From: JBBSBY01 sp038205805
Lineage (GTDB): Bacteria > Desulfobacterota > Desulfomonilia > Desulfomonilales > Desulfomonilaceae
Assembly (NCBI GenBank): GCA_038205805.1
Contig: JBBRBO010000003.1
Location: 47,313-111,312, forward strand
DNA: 64,000 nt
Reading direction: 5' to 3'
The notes under the pieces are model-generated. The model worked only from the letters and a program-made list of their open reading frames with translations, had not been told where the DNA came from and made no database searches. Shown piece by piece: positions 8,865 through 18,744 of the stretch; within the stretch, counting starts at the first letter, position 1; each line of letters starts with the position of its first letter. The translations under genes were made by a program, and so were the position numbers.

Positions 8865-9356
8865 TTAAACGCCCTCTGAATGATTACCTATTCGATATTC
8901 GACGCCCTTAATCGTCAACGAAAACGTCTCGTTGTCCTCCGAGGAAATGTAGGTTGCAAGCTGATAATAAGCGGGTCGTGAGAAGCGAGCCGTAAAGCGG
9001 GCGTCCTTCACATGCACGTACGGCACGTTGTCGCGGCCGATGCGGAGCCCTTCAGCCGATAACGGTTCCGTGGTCCCGTCATTCAGTTCGAGGAGAATAT
9101 CGCCCGTGCGGTCTTCCGTGACTCCCAGCACCACGAACGGAGCGTCTTCCACCTCGACGGGACAAATCTGCTCGCCCATTCGCACTTGGTATTCACCACT
9201 TGGGGTCTTTTCCAAGGCGCTGTTCAAAAAGCGGTAAATCTCTTTGTGGACTATTTCTCGCCCGTTCTGAAACCAGCGCCCATCCTTGTGAATAACGAGC
9301 TTAACACCACCATCAGGCGGAGAAACTGCTGCGCTGTTTCCAGGAGCTTCGGTCAT
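8865..9356 (-). CDS. DUF1285 family protein
   Basis: This is a 163-residue cytoplasmic protein of the DUF1285 family; function unknown. The family signature is visible in KLVIHKDGRWFQNGREI and HKEIYRFLNSAL (about residues 20-50), followed by a beta-rich part with VEVEDAPFVV. I prefer ATG 9356 to the TTG at 9368; neither has a clear ribosome binding site. It is transcribed towards dtd and lies next to the lytic transglycosylase gene, with no evident link. Confidence 0.75.
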   Translation of the reverse strand: MTEAPGNSAAVSPPDGGVKLVIHKDGRWFQNGREIVHKEIYRFLNSALEKTPSGEYQVRMGEQICPVEVEDAPFVVLGVTEDRTGDILLELNDGTTEPLSAEGLRIGRDNVPYVHVKDARFTARFSRPAYYQLATYISSEDNETFSLTIKGVEYRIGNHSEGV

Positions 9357-9605
9357 GTATGCGTCCAAACTAGAAGATTTTCAGCTTGTTGAGGCGCCGC
9401 TCTCGTGAGCGCCGGCTCACTAAGCGCACTATATCAGCCTGGGTTTCGTGAAGCAAACGCTTTCGATAACGGTTGACGGGGCTTAATGCGCTCTGCGCCG
9501 GGTGGCGGGAAGGCGAATTCATCTTTGCTCGGAAACCGCTCTTCACTAATTCCAGCGGTAGGCGCATCTCCTGAACAATTGCGGGTCATTCCCCACCGGG
9601 CTGCG

Positions 9606-11693
9606 TTACCATAACGCCGTCTGTCGCTTCTGATGCACCTTGCTGTAGGCCCTATAGCCCGCAAGCACCTTTTTCACATACTGACGGGTTTCCGCGTATG
9701 GGATGCTCTCGATGAATTCCTCGGGCTTGAGTTTCCCCGATCTGTTGACCCACTGCTTCACCTTGCGAATGTCCGCGTTGTAAGCTGCGATGGCGGGAAT
9801 CATCTTGCCGTGAAATACCTCGAGGTTTTTCGCCAACATACGCACGCCGTGGCGAACGTTTTTCGACGGATCAAGCGCTTCCTCTATCACCTTTGTGCCG
9901 GGTTTGGTGTTCGGTTTCACCAAGCCTGCGGATGCCGGCATAATCTGCATGAGGCCTAGTGCGCCGGCCGGAGAAACTGCGGACGCGTCGTAGCGGCTTT
10001 CCTGACGAATAATCGCCCACACTAGATAAGGATCCACCGACATTTTCTGAGCTATAGACGTAGTTTCAGCGTGGAAAACCCTTGGAAACGCTATCTCGAC
10101 AAACTCAGCGGGAGCGTCTTCCGGGGGATTGGTGGTGAGTCCTCCGAATCCTGCCGTCAGAATATCAAGAGCCCGTGCGTGCCGTCCCGCTCTATAATAC
10201 GCCTTGGCAAAAAGAAACGCCATCTCAGGCGAGTTTCGGATGCCGCGCGGCAGCGCGTCCATATTCAGCGCTGCCAAGTCATACAACCCGTGCTGCAGCA
10301 ATTTTACGGCCGCCGCAACATTGGGATTCTTGAGCTGGGCTTCCGTGAGTTGCAGATTCGGAAACGGCTGGGAGCGCTTCGGCGTCTCACAAGAGATTCC
10401 GCGCGCCTTAAGTCGGCGTTCCGCTTCTCCACCGTAGTAATCCAAGGGAGTCGCCGCAACAATACCCTTGAGAATGGGTTCGGCTTCTTTTGCCTTGCCC
10501 ACCTGCATCAGAGATCGAGCTTGCCAGTACTTCGCCGCAGCATCCAGCTTCGAACCGGGACTTATTGCGCCCGCCTGCTTAAAGAGATCCGCAGCCGAGG
10601 CGTATCGCCGTCCCCAATAATGGATCCAAGCGAGTCGCCATTTAATATCCGAGCGAGTCTGAGCGTCCGGATGCAGTATCAGCAACTTTTTGTAGTGAGA
10701 TTCGGCTTGCGAGTAGCGTTTTTTTTCGAGATAAAAGCCCGCCAGATTGAACAGCCCTTTTCTCTTAAGTTTGGTCGGCGCTTTCGCAATGAGTTGGGCG
10801 CTGGTGTCTAAAAACTCCTTTTCCTTGTCCAGACGCCAATACACGAGACTCATGATGTAAAGCGCTTCGCTGCGGTCGTTCACTGAAGGATTTTCCGCCA
10901 AAACTTCTTTCAGGACACGCAACGACTCCTGATTTTGCCGCGCCTTGAACCGGCATCTCCCCAATTTTACCTTGAGAGCTGCATCTTTCAGCCTACTCTG
11001 AAGCAACGACGCATAGATTTCACCTGCGAGATCGAAGCGTCCCTTTGCGAACAGGCGATCCGCACGAGCGTTTTGTTCCGCTTCAGTGTAGTCGATTTTC
11101 ACCACTTTTCCGCGGGTCACCATCTCAGCGAGCCGCTCGGTCGCCCTGAGCCCCTGAATGGATGCGGGATATTCAAGGTACAATTTCCGATAACCCGCCA
11201 CCGCTTCATCAACGGTGTGCACACTATTCTGAAAATCGGCGAGTTTCAGCAGCAACGAGGGCTTTTCCCTTTCCGAGGCCTTAAATAATGCTGATTGCAA
11301 AAGAGGGATCACTTCACGATTGCCCTGTCCAAGGAGCGCATCAACCAGGAGCAATTTTGCGGTATCATTGTAGACACTATCCGGATACGCCTTCTGGAAC
11401 GCCCGCAGCTCGCTTTCAGCCTTGTCATACACCTTGGCGCCGAGATAAAACTTCGCCAACGAAATGTACGCCGCCGGCCCGAAGATTGGGTCCGTGTACG
11501 TTTGCTTCAGCAGGTCCGCCGCTTGGGTTCCTGCGCGGGACTCGAGTAGCTTCATTCCACGCGCAAATTGATCCTCGACGCTCTCCCCATACACTGGAAG
11601 AGCCGTGAACAGTATGCACAACCACAATGTGGTGAACGCATAGAGTCTGCGGTTTAGACCCCGCATAGACACAATAACATCGCCGAATGCCAT
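9606..11693 (-). CDS. soluble lytic murein transglycosylase (Slt70-like, family 1)
   Basis: A periplasmic enzyme that cleaves peptidoglycan to 1,6-anhydromuropeptides. After a signal peptide (ending near PVYG/ES) comes a long alpha-superhelical TPR-like region (about residues 50-520) and a C-terminal SLT domain with the three family motifs: RQESRYDASAVSP with the catalytic Glu, GALGLMQIMP, and AIAAYNA. The whole length, about 695 residues, matches Slt70. Two starts are possible, ATG 11693 and ATG 11666; the second gives the more usual signal peptide with only a few residues before the hydrophobic core. The ATG farther upstream at 11813 is unlikely. It is a single gene, transcribed away from the pilT pair. 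Confidence 0.9.
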   Translation of the reverse strand: MAFGDVIVSMRGLNRRLYAFTTLWLCILFTALPVYGESVEDQFARGMKLLESRAGTQAADLLKQTYTDPIFGPAAYISLAKFYLGAKVYDKAESELRAFQKAYPDSVYNDTAKLLLVDALLGQGNREVIPLLQSALFKASEREKPSLLLKLADFQNSVHTVDEAVAGYRKLYLEYPASIQGLRATERLAEMVTRGKVVKIDYTEAEQNARADRLFAKGRFDLAGEIYASLLQSRLKDAALKVKLGRCRFKARQNQESLRVLKEVLAENPSVNDRSEALYIMSLVYWRLDKEKEFLDTSAQLIAKAPTKLKRKGLFNLAGFYLEKKRYSQAESHYKKLLILHPDAQTRSDIKWRLAWIHYWGRRYASAADLFKQAGAISPGSKLDAAAKYWQARSLMQVGKAKEAEPILKGIVAATPLDYYGGEAERRLKARGISCETPKRSQPFPNLQLTEAQLKNPNVAAAVKLLQHGLYDLAALNMDALPRGIRNSPEMAFLFAKAYYRAGRHARALDILTAGFGGLTTNPPEDAPAEFVEIAFPRVFHAETTSIAQKMSVDPYLVWAIIRQESRYDASAVSPAGALGLMQIMPASAGLVKPNTKPGTKVIEEALDPSKNVRHGVRMLAKNLEVFHGKMIPAIAAYNADIRKVKQWVNRSGKLKPEEFIESIPYAETRQYVKKVLAGYRAYSKVHQKRQTALW

Positions 11694-12104
11694 GATTTTC
11701 TCGATTGGTTGGTTCCCTGTGACGGATTCCCCGAGGAGTGGACCCCCATGAGGCCCTGTTACCACGTATCGGAGCCCGGAAGCTCCATGCGTAATCAATT
11801 CAGGCTCATTCAATATAGTCTACAACCACTACTTTAAAAAGTCTACGGTGACCGAAAAATAGCGGCAATGACGCCTGAGCACGGTCACATAGCTGGATTG
11901 GATGTCTCTACAAGCCGTGGTGTCGTTCGCATTCACGTGGAGAAGCGTCCCCCACTGTAGCTGCTCACCGAGCAGGCCCCGCCGGCCTACTCCACCTGAA
12001 TTAATCGCCTATTCCTTAGCCTGCACAACGCGTAACAGGGGGCTTGTTTTACCTACGCGTTTTTTGTAGTGTGAACACTTCACGTTAGCGACACGAACAT
12101 CACC
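11694..12104. other. intergenic region without recognisable gene
   Basis: This region separates the divergent transglycosylase and pilT-like genes and probably holds both promoters. I see no tRNA, terminator or small gene with a ribosome binding site. Confidence 0.45.
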
Positions 12105-12211
12105 GTTCACCGGGAGCGGTCCAACCACATGCAGTGACGGTGGTGTGGACCGAAGGGAGATGCGTTCCCGCCGAGATGCGCCCGCCGCGGAGCGTTTAAA
12201 GCCCGGTGAAC
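12105..12211. repeat. spaced inverted repeat GTTCACCGGG ... CCCGGTGAAC
   Basis: GTTCACCGGG at 12105-12114 is exactly inverted at 12202-12211, just before the first pilT-like gene. The 87-base spacer is GC-rich. If transcribed, it would form a leader structure ending about 19 bases before the ATG at 12230. It belongs to the loose hairpin family seen at 7641, 39081 and 63245. Confidence 0.5.
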
Positions 12212-12229
12212 CAGTGCATAGGGACTATT

Positions 12230-13273
12230 ATGGCCGCGTTGGACGCTGTTTTGCAAATGGCTGCGAAGGCAAAGGCTTCGGATGTGCATGTCACAACCGG
12301 CGCCCCATACATCATTCGTCAGTGTGGGCGGCTCAAGAAGGTCAATTCACCCGAACTTACCGCCGCCCAGAGCAAAGCCCTCATCTACGAGATATTAACT
12401 CCCGTTCAGCGGAAGGTGCTCGAAACCAAGCTTCAACTGGACTTCAGTTACGACATCAAAGGTGTGGGAAGGTTTCGCGGCAACGTCATCGTGCAGCGTC
12501 GCGGCATGGACGCCACCTTTAGGATCATTCCGCCTGCGATTCCCAGCCTCGAACAACTAGGGCTACCGGCTGTCGTAAAAAAGTTCTGTGATTTTCACCA
12601 GGGATTGCTGCTCGTAACGGGAGCCACCGGTCAAGGAAAATCCACGACCCTGGCTTCCATGATCGACCTGATTAACTCGACCCGACCGGTTCATATCCTC
12701 ACAATAGAAGACCCCATCGAATTCATCCACCCCATAAAGAAGGGCATTGTAAATCAAAGGCAATTGGGCGGTCACACGAAATCATTCGAGAACGCCCTCA
12801 AGGCTGCCCTAAGGGAAGACCCCGACGTCATCATGGTGGGCGAGTTGCGGGACCTGGAGTCCATCCGTCTCGCCATCACCGCAGGTGAAACGGGCCACCT
12901 CGTCATCGGCACCTTGGCCACGTCTTCCGGCCCCAAAACCGTGGATCGCATTATTGATTCCTTTCCCGCTGATGAGCAAAACCAAATCCGAACCATGCTT
13001 GCGGAAGGGCTCAGGGCGGTAATGACGCAAAAATTGCTACCCACCCCGGACGGCAAGGCGCAGATCCTTGCCACGGAGATCATGGTCGGCACAATGCCGT
13101 TAGCCAACCTCATCCGGTCGGAAAAAACATACCAAATACCATCCATCATGCAGACCGGCAGGGCGCAAGGAATGCAATCCATGGATGATTCAATCGCTCA
13201 GCTCCTTCAGACCGGCAAAATAACAAAGGAAACCGCTTGGGAATACGCTGAAAACAAGAAGCGGTTCGCATAA
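12230..13273 (+). CDS. PilT/PilU-like type IV pilus ATPase with degenerate HisBox
   Basis: A hexameric AAA-type secretion ATPase on the cytoplasmic face of the pilus machine, of the retraction (PilT/PilU) class. The 347-residue protein has an N-terminal domain starting MAALDAVLQMA and KASDVHV, a Walker A of GATGQGKSTT (Ser replaced by Gln), an Asp box TIEDPIEF, Walker B DVIMVGELRD, and a HisBox GHLVIGTLATSS in which the first histidine is kept (His223) but the second is Ala230. The AIRNLIRE-type motif is altered to PLANLIRS. These changes point to a specialised, perhaps PilU-like, copy. Start ATG 12230 was chosen over GTG 12206 because it gives the family's normal N-terminus. The second pilT copy follows after 14 bases, clearly in one operon. 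Confidence 0.9.
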   Translation: MAALDAVLQMAAKAKASDVHVTTGAPYIIRQCGRLKKVNSPELTAAQSKALIYEILTPVQRKVLETKLQLDFSYDIKGVGRFRGNVIVQRRGMDATFRIIPPAIPSLEQLGLPAVVKKFCDFHQGLLLVTGATGQGKSTTLASMIDLINSTRPVHILTIEDPIEFIHPIKKGIVNQRQLGGHTKSFENALKAALREDPDVIMVGELRDLESIRLAITAGETGHLVIGTLATSSGPKTVDRIIDSFPADEQNQIRTMLAEGLRAVMTQKLLPTPDGKAQILATEIMVGTMPLANLIRSEKTYQIPSIMQTGRAQGMQSMDDSIAQLLQTGKITKETAWEYAENKKRFA

Positions 13274-13287
13274 GCACGGGGAACTCG

Positions 13288-14358
13288 ATGCCCAAACTCG
13301 ATGCGCTATTCACGGAAATGATTCGGGCAGGGGCCTCGGATTTGCACATGGTTCCCGGGCTACCGCCGATGTTGCGGCTTAAGGGCGACCTGAATCCCAC
13401 CAAACACGGCCCACTCAGCCACAAAATCAACGAACAGCTCTTCTTCGAGATCATGTCACCGGAGCAACAAGGGCGCATTCGGCAAAACCTCGATCTGGAC
13501 ATGGCCTATGAAGTCTCAGGGCTCGCCCGATTCCGCTGCAACTTCTTCTATCAACTTCGGGGACTCTCCGCAGTGTTTCGTCAAATCCCTACAAAGATTG
13601 CGACGTTGGCGGATTTAGGTATGCCCCCGGGCGTGCAGTCCATTCTCAATATTCGAAAGGGATTGGTGCTCGTCACCGGCCCGACGGGCTCAGGCAAGTC
13701 TACGACATTGGCGGCCATTATCGATCACGTGAACTCCACGCAGGAGCGGCACATCATTACCATCGAGGACCCGCTGGAGTTCGTGCATGAAAACAAGAAG
13801 GCCCTCATTACGCAACGGGAGATCGGCGCACACGCGCACACCTTTGCGGACGCGCTCCGAGTGGCCTCTCGCGAAGACCCCGACATCATTCTCGTGGGCG
13901 AGATGCGCGACCTTGAGACCATCAGTCTGGCCCTCACCTGCGCTGAACTCGGTATTCTCGTGTTCGGGACGCTGCATACAAACTCGGCGGTCAAGACTAT
14001 CGACCGCATCATCAACGCTTTCCCGGCGAATCAGCAGAATCAAATTCGCAGTATGCTCAGTGACTCCCTCAAGGGAGTGCTCGCTCAGCAATTGCTCAAA
14101 ACCGCAGACGGAAAAGGACGCTGCGCGGCAGTGGAAATTCTGTTGAGCGGCTCGGCCATCGGTAATCTCATCCGTGAAGGGAAGCTCTCGCAGATAGCGT
14201 CCGCCATTCAGACGGGCTCGAGTGAGGGCATGCAAACCATGGATCAGGCGTTGCAGCACTTGGTGGATCAGCGGCGCATCACCCCGGAGGACGCCTACTG
14301 GAAGGCCATCGACAAAAGCCTCTTTGTGGGACAGTGCTCGGGTTCAGTCCCCGAATAG
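13288..14358 (+). CDS. pilT: PilT-like type IV pilus retraction ATPase
   Basis: A second PilT-class ATPase, 356 residues long. It has a canonical Walker A (GPTGSGKSTT), Asp box (TIEDPLEF), Walker B (DIILVGEMRDLETI), and the C-terminal motif AIGNLIREGKLSQI close to the AIRNLIRE element of PilT. The HisBox reads LGILVFGTLHTNS: the second histidine is present (His230) while the first position is Ile223. This is the mirror image of the copy upstream. GGGGA lies eight bases before the ATG. The two enzymes share about half of their residues by eye and could form mixed or cooperating hexamers, as PilT and PilU do in other bacteria. A hydrolysing retraction motor is the likely role. Confidence 0.9.
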   Translation: MPKLDALFTEMIRAGASDLHMVPGLPPMLRLKGDLNPTKHGPLSHKINEQLFFEIMSPEQQGRIRQNLDLDMAYEVSGLARFRCNFFYQLRGLSAVFRQIPTKIATLADLGMPPGVQSILNIRKGLVLVTGPTGSGKSTTLAAIIDHVNSTQERHIITIEDPLEFVHENKKALITQREIGAHAHTFADALRVASREDPDIILVGEMRDLETISLALTCAELGILVFGTLHTNSAVKTIDRIINAFPANQQNQIRSMLSDSLKGVLAQQLLKTADGKGRCAAVEILLSGSAIGNLIREGKLSQIASAIQTGSSEGMQTMDQALQHLVDQRRITPEDAYWKAIDKSLFVGQCSGSVPE

Positions 14359-14716
14359 TAAGCGCCCGCGACTAATTCCGTAAACAAACTACACTATCGG
14401 ACATGGGGCAGGCCACGTGGAACGATTCAACACTATACCCATAGAGCGTCATAATGGACGGTGAGTTACTTCACGCTACCAGCCTGAAATTTATTGACAC
14501 TTAATTGACGTTCGCACATAATTGTAACATCCTAGTATGAACTGCTTTCACGGCGCACTGAGAAACCATTCAAAGTTTGCCTAGGCGTAACAATTAGTAT
14601 GAGTGACCGTCGCTCATCTATCGCACACAGAGTTCTTCAGAGGAACGGCGACAACATGACGTATGTGGACTGCCCGAAAGCATACGATCATTAATTGCAT
14701 AGCATAGGAGAAAGAT
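14359..14716. other. intergenic region, probable promoter of the small secreted protein
   Basis: The middle part is AT-rich and contains TTGACA-like hexamers around 14495-14510, but no clearly spaced -10 box. AGGAGA lies just before the next gene. I see no other gene. Confidence 0.4.
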
Positions 14717-14950
14717 ATGAAGAGAGTAGTTGTTATTTTAGCGGGATTGGCCTTTTTAGGTTCGGCGCCTCTCGCGTTGGCTCGCGACGCTAATAGAGAC
14801 GCCCTCTGGGCGACGACAAAAGCACGGCAGGGCGCTCAGACCGCCGCCGTAACTAAACAAAAGAAAGAAGCCTCAAAGGACTTTGTTAAAGTTCCCGACA
14901 AGCCGATGAAGGCCAAGAAAGCAAAGAGCGGCAAGAAAAAAGGCGCATAA
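14717..14950 (+). CDS. small secreted lysine-rich protein
   Basis: A 77-residue protein of unknown function. It begins with a clean Sec signal peptide (basic MKR, hydrophobic core, cut after LALA or ALAR near residue 22). The mature part is strongly basic, and the last 20 residues are mostly Lys with Ala and Gly. Such tails bind nucleic acid, lipid A or other polyanions, but no family is recognisable. The ATG follows AGGAGA by six bases, and a strong terminator follows, so it is a real single-gene transcript, likely well expressed. Confidence 0.7.
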   Translation: MKRVVVILAGLAFLGSAPLALARDANRDALWATTKARQGAQTAAVTKQKKEASKDFVKVPDKPMKAKKAKSGKKKGA

Positions 14951-14960
14951 AGACACTCAG

Positions 14961-14985
14961 GAGAGGCCTTCGGGCCTCTTTTAAT
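14961..14985 (+). terminator. rho-independent terminator
   Basis: AGAGGCC (14962-14968) and GGCCTCT (14973-14979) form a perfect stem with the stable TTCG tetraloop, followed by TTTT. It ends the small lysine-rich gene. Confidence 0.9.
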
Positions 14986-15042
14986 TTTCCGCTCCGCGCA
15001 CACAGATTGCTTCGGCCGCAAACTGAGCGTTTTCCTCCCTAT

Positions 15043-18000
15043 CTAGTTTGCCCCGCGCTCCATTCTCATGCCGTCGAAGGGCTCCAAGCGCACATCGGGC
15101 GCTGAAGAGGAACCCCGCACTCGAAATGTAGTGGTCAAGATTTTTCCGTCTTTTGTAATCAAATCCCCAAAGACCCCGGACATCAGAGTGTCAAAACCCA
15201 CCAACGGAGACACGTTTACCTTGAAATCCACTCGATCCTGAGTGCTGAAGTACATCCCTGTAGCGTCGATCCTCGCCGCATCCGCAAGGAGCTTCATATC
15301 TCGTATTTTCCACTTGGTATCGAAGACCTCCATGTTCCAGCTCATTTTCTGAAACGGCAAGCCGTTGGTCAGCAGGTCGGGCAAACGACCCCGGAGCAAA
15401 GACCCCAGATTAATGAGGGAAAAGATTTTCGATAAGATTTCAAAGCGATGGATCGATCCGTCCAGAATCCGGACCTCTATGGAGCCCGTCTTATACACCC
15501 CGTGGTTCTCGCGGTTAGGCCTAACCTTCCAATCCACGGTCCCTGCGGCATACACATCGCCGTCAACCTTGACGCGGTCCGGCGCCGAGAGAGTCAAACG
15601 TTCCAGGCGCATCTTCTCCGCCTGAAAGTTCAACGTGAGGAGTTTGGCGCTACCCGCCCGCACATCTATGCTCCCGGATCCTCGCGCTAGACCGTTCGAG
15701 AAATTTACTCGCCATGAAGGGATGTTTACTATTCCGGTTGTATTCTCAAACGTAGCGCTGAAATTCGTGAAGCTGTAGTAAGCGGTCTTGCCTTTGGTCG
15801 CCTTAATCTCCGAACTCCCGCGACTCTTCGCAAAGAAGATCACTACCGGACTTGCGGCTATCCACTCCCCCCATGTCATACGTGAGACGACATGAGGCGG
15901 CGCGGAAAAATCCGTTGTATCGAGATAAGAAAAATCCATCTGAATATCGAGCCGCGGTCGTATATGCGAAACAAGCGCTATGCTTCCTGAACAGACTGAA
16001 CTCCCAAGCTTGCCCCGCTCCCATGAAAACTTCGTTTGCATCCCCTTTTTTCTCAAGGAGCCCGTAAGCCCTTCGATTCGCTTGTACATCCTGGGGACCT
16101 TGAAAGTGAGGTAACTCACGTCTAAATCGGCGTCAACTCTCGCATCCTGAGGCTTTGCGGAATCCATATATGCGGCCACGACCCCCTCAATACGCCCACC
16201 CGATTGCAACTCAAGCGCCGAGTCCATGTATGTAGTTAAGGCGGAAGTCTGTATTCCTCGCGGGGGAAGATTAAACGTGGCGGTGATAACACCACTTTGG
16301 TCGTACGAAGCCTTGCCTGAGATGGTCGTCGCTTCCAACCAGAGAGAAATATCATCGAAGGCCACTCCGCCTTTATCCATGACTCCGTGCAAACTCAGTG
16401 ACAACGGAGTTCCGGCTCGTTTGCGCACGTAACCGAAATCGAGAGCATTCTGCTTCAGATCGGCCGCGCAGGAGATTTCCACCCCTTGCAGCGGCCCTTT
16501 GACGGACGCGTGCACGGGAACCGCCGAATGAACACTCCCGGACCCTATGAGCCCCATCTTCTTGAGGTCCCCGGGCTGAAGCTTCACATCACCCGAAAAA
16601 TTTACCGCATCTAAGCTCACCTCACCGGCCACATCAAAGGGACTGTCGCCAAACTCCCCTTTGAGCTGGGAAGAGGTCACTCCGGAGCCACGAAAGCGCA
16701 AAGAGCCTGATACTTTATGTAGAGGCAACGGCGTCCCGATTATCTTGCACTGAAAATCTTCCAATGCGATGCGGCCTTTCATTGAAGGTCGGCTGAGGTC
16801 TCCTTTGACGTCCAAATTTACCGTAAGGGCGCCTTGCAGGTCTGAAATACGCCCCATTGCGTTTCTAAATCCCGCAGGAAGATACGGGCTCTCGAAAAGA
16901 GGCTTGAGATCGGCTGCTTGTGCGCTTGCCGAAAGAAAGAGATCACTCTTGGGCTTCTTTTTCAGATCCACGATCCAGCCATTCAGGACAATGGGTGATG
17001 CGCCTACAGTGAAACTGATTCCTTTGAAAAGCAATTCTTCGGAACTAAGTCGGAGCCGACCGGTTATATCACTGATAGGCAATTCGAATCCCGGAATGAA
17101 ACCGGCCGATCGGTCCAAATACGCATCCACAAACACAATGCCCCGAATCGGCGCTGTAGCCGCCTCACTCACCCGACCGGACCACGAGCCGCCCGTCAAG
17201 ACTACGCGACCACGCAGCCCTGCGCTTACAAGGCGTTTACGGTCGGCCGGTTCAAGTAGATTAAGAGGAACAAGCGGAGCGATCTTCTCAAGGTCTATAT
17301 CGGCGTTTTTAAGATTTATCGTGAAAGAAGGATCAAGCGCGTGGAGGTCCGACGATTCCAGGTCCGCGGACAGGGAAAATCCCGGACCGGACACCTCGTG
17401 AAAGTCGGCGGTAAGCTTGTCGTCTTGACGATTCACCGTCAGCGACATGCGAGCCTCGTCAAGCGTAACCGGTTTCGCAAACATGTCTCGCTCGAGACGC
17501 GCCGAGCGTACCACGAAACCTGCCGACCCTTGGAATGCCTTTGCCGTTCCGTCGGCTTTCAACACCATGTCAAAAGAGCCGTCCGCAAATGGAAACTGCG
17601 CTCCCCATTGTGCGGCGACATATCGCAGGAACGGCTGGGCTATACCGTAAGCCTTCACTTCCACTGCGCCCGTGGGATCTGTGCGGTAGTCCTGCTTGAC
17701 GTTTGCCGTAATCCGCAGTGCGCCCGGTTGCTCACCTCCGGGAACCTTCGCTTCCAGACGAATCATTTCCACACGATAAGCGCTGATTCCCGCAGCCTCG
17801 ATATTCACGTCGGTGAACAATGTCACAGGCTGCGAACCTGCGACGGCCTGATGGAGAGTTCCGTTGGTGATTTCCACATTAGCGACGGATACGAAGCGGA
17901 GAAGATTGGGCAGCCGCGCCTCGGAACCATTCCCTGAGAGATCATGAGGCAGGGACGCCTGCGGTGATTGAAAGCTGAGTTGATTGATCCGGAGGCGCCC

Positions 18001-18318
18001 TTCTCGTAGTGAAGCCAAGTCAAACGCGAGCACGAAGCGCACAACCGAAACAGGCGGGGAAGAGTCGTCTACCCTGATCTGAAGGTTGTCCGCAGTGAGT
18101 CGGCCCGCTGTTACGGACGTCCACGCAAGCCGAGCGGAATCAAAGCTGATTTGGTACCCGCTCAGGCGTTGACCGCGCGCAAAAATGAGCTTGGCGGCCG
18201 CCTCGTCGCTTAAACCCACCCGGACAAAGGTGACGGCCCCGGCGAGGAAGAGCGTCAGACATGAAATTGAGGCAAGTATAAAGAGGAATACTCGTTTTAT
18301 GGTAACGACCGTTTGCAT
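15043..18318 (-). CDS. AsmA/TamB-like large envelope protein
   Basis: A 1091-residue protein with a single N-terminal membrane segment (about residues 8-32) and a very long periplasmic part of repeated beta-rich units, ending in an AsmA-like C-terminal region (about residues 900-1060, with SLINLGSLLRGRLP and the strand-rich block after it). Such repeating beta-groove proteins (AsmA, YhdP, TamB, YdbH) form bridges that carry phospholipid between the inner and outer membranes. Length and build fit that group; the exact subfamily is not clear. The start is ATG 18318, since it puts the basic residues right before the membrane helix; ATG 18369 would add an improbable tail. No ribosome binding site is evident. 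Convergent with the small secreted protein gene. Confidence 0.7.
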   Translation of the reverse strand: MQTVVTIKRVFLFILASISCLTLFLAGAVTFVRVGLSDEAAAKLIFARGQRLSGYQISFDSARLAWTSVTAGRLTADNLQIRVDDSSPPVSVVRFVLAFDLASLREGRLRINQLSFQSPQASLPHDLSGNGSEARLPNLLRFVSVANVEITNGTLHQAVAGSQPVTLFTDVNIEAAGISAYRVEMIRLEAKVPGGEQPGALRITANVKQDYRTDPTGAVEVKAYGIAQPFLRYVAAQWGAQFPFADGSFDMVLKADGTAKAFQGSAGFVVRSARLERDMFAKPVTLDEARMSLTVNRQDDKLTADFHEVSGPGFSLSADLESSDLHALDPSFTINLKNADIDLEKIAPLVPLNLLEPADRKRLVSAGLRGRVVLTGGSWSGRVSEAATAPIRGIVFVDAYLDRSAGFIPGFELPISDITGRLRLSSEELLFKGISFTVGASPIVLNGWIVDLKKKPKSDLFLSASAQAADLKPLFESPYLPAGFRNAMGRISDLQGALTVNLDVKGDLSRPSMKGRIALEDFQCKIIGTPLPLHKVSGSLRFRGSGVTSSQLKGEFGDSPFDVAGEVSLDAVNFSGDVKLQPGDLKKMGLIGSGSVHSAVPVHASVKGPLQGVEISCAADLKQNALDFGYVRKRAGTPLSLSLHGVMDKGGVAFDDISLWLEATTISGKASYDQSGVITATFNLPPRGIQTSALTTYMDSALELQSGGRIEGVVAAYMDSAKPQDARVDADLDVSYLTFKVPRMYKRIEGLTGSLRKKGMQTKFSWERGKLGSSVCSGSIALVSHIRPRLDIQMDFSYLDTTDFSAPPHVVSRMTWGEWIAASPVVIFFAKSRGSSEIKATKGKTAYYSFTNFSATFENTTGIVNIPSWRVNFSNGLARGSGSIDVRAGSAKLLTLNFQAEKMRLERLTLSAPDRVKVDGDVYAAGTVDWKVRPNRENHGVYKTGSIEVRILDGSIHRFEILSKIFSLINLGSLLRGRLPDLLTNGLPFQKMSWNMEVFDTKWKIRDMKLLADAARIDATGMYFSTQDRVDFKVNVSPLVGFDTLMSGVFGDLITKDGKILTTTFRVRGSSSAPDVRLEPFDGMRMERGAN

Positions 18319-18744
18319 TGTAGTCCGGCGCGAGAAACAACCAATCGGAAACCACGCAAGCGGTAGCATCTGGAACCGCCGGACGCCGGCTGATGCTCCG
18401 GCGTCACTGTGGATGGAAGAGACCGCACACGCCGATAGGCCTGCACAGCAATTTCACCGGAACGTGTCACACCCGCTGTCGGGTCAAGGCGCCTGTCGGG
18501 GAACCCACATGGTGTCACGCGGTGTCCATGTATCATCCGGCGCTCTGAGTTGACGTAATTCCCCAGCACAGCCAACCGCGCCTGCCGTTCGTTCCCGAGC
18601 GGTTTTCTAAGCCGAACATTCTTCCGTTGCGTCATGAAAGGCGCCTATCGGCAGCTTGAGTCACCCTGGAAACCGCGCATCTTATGCGTAACCGTATGCT
18701 TCACCCGATAAATGCCCGCTGAATCGCCGAAGGCCCGCGGTCGT
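18319..18744. other. intergenic region without recognisable gene
   Basis: This region separates two minus-strand genes. It is GC-rich and has several short imperfect stems, but I see no gene, promoter or clear terminator. Confidence 0.4.
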
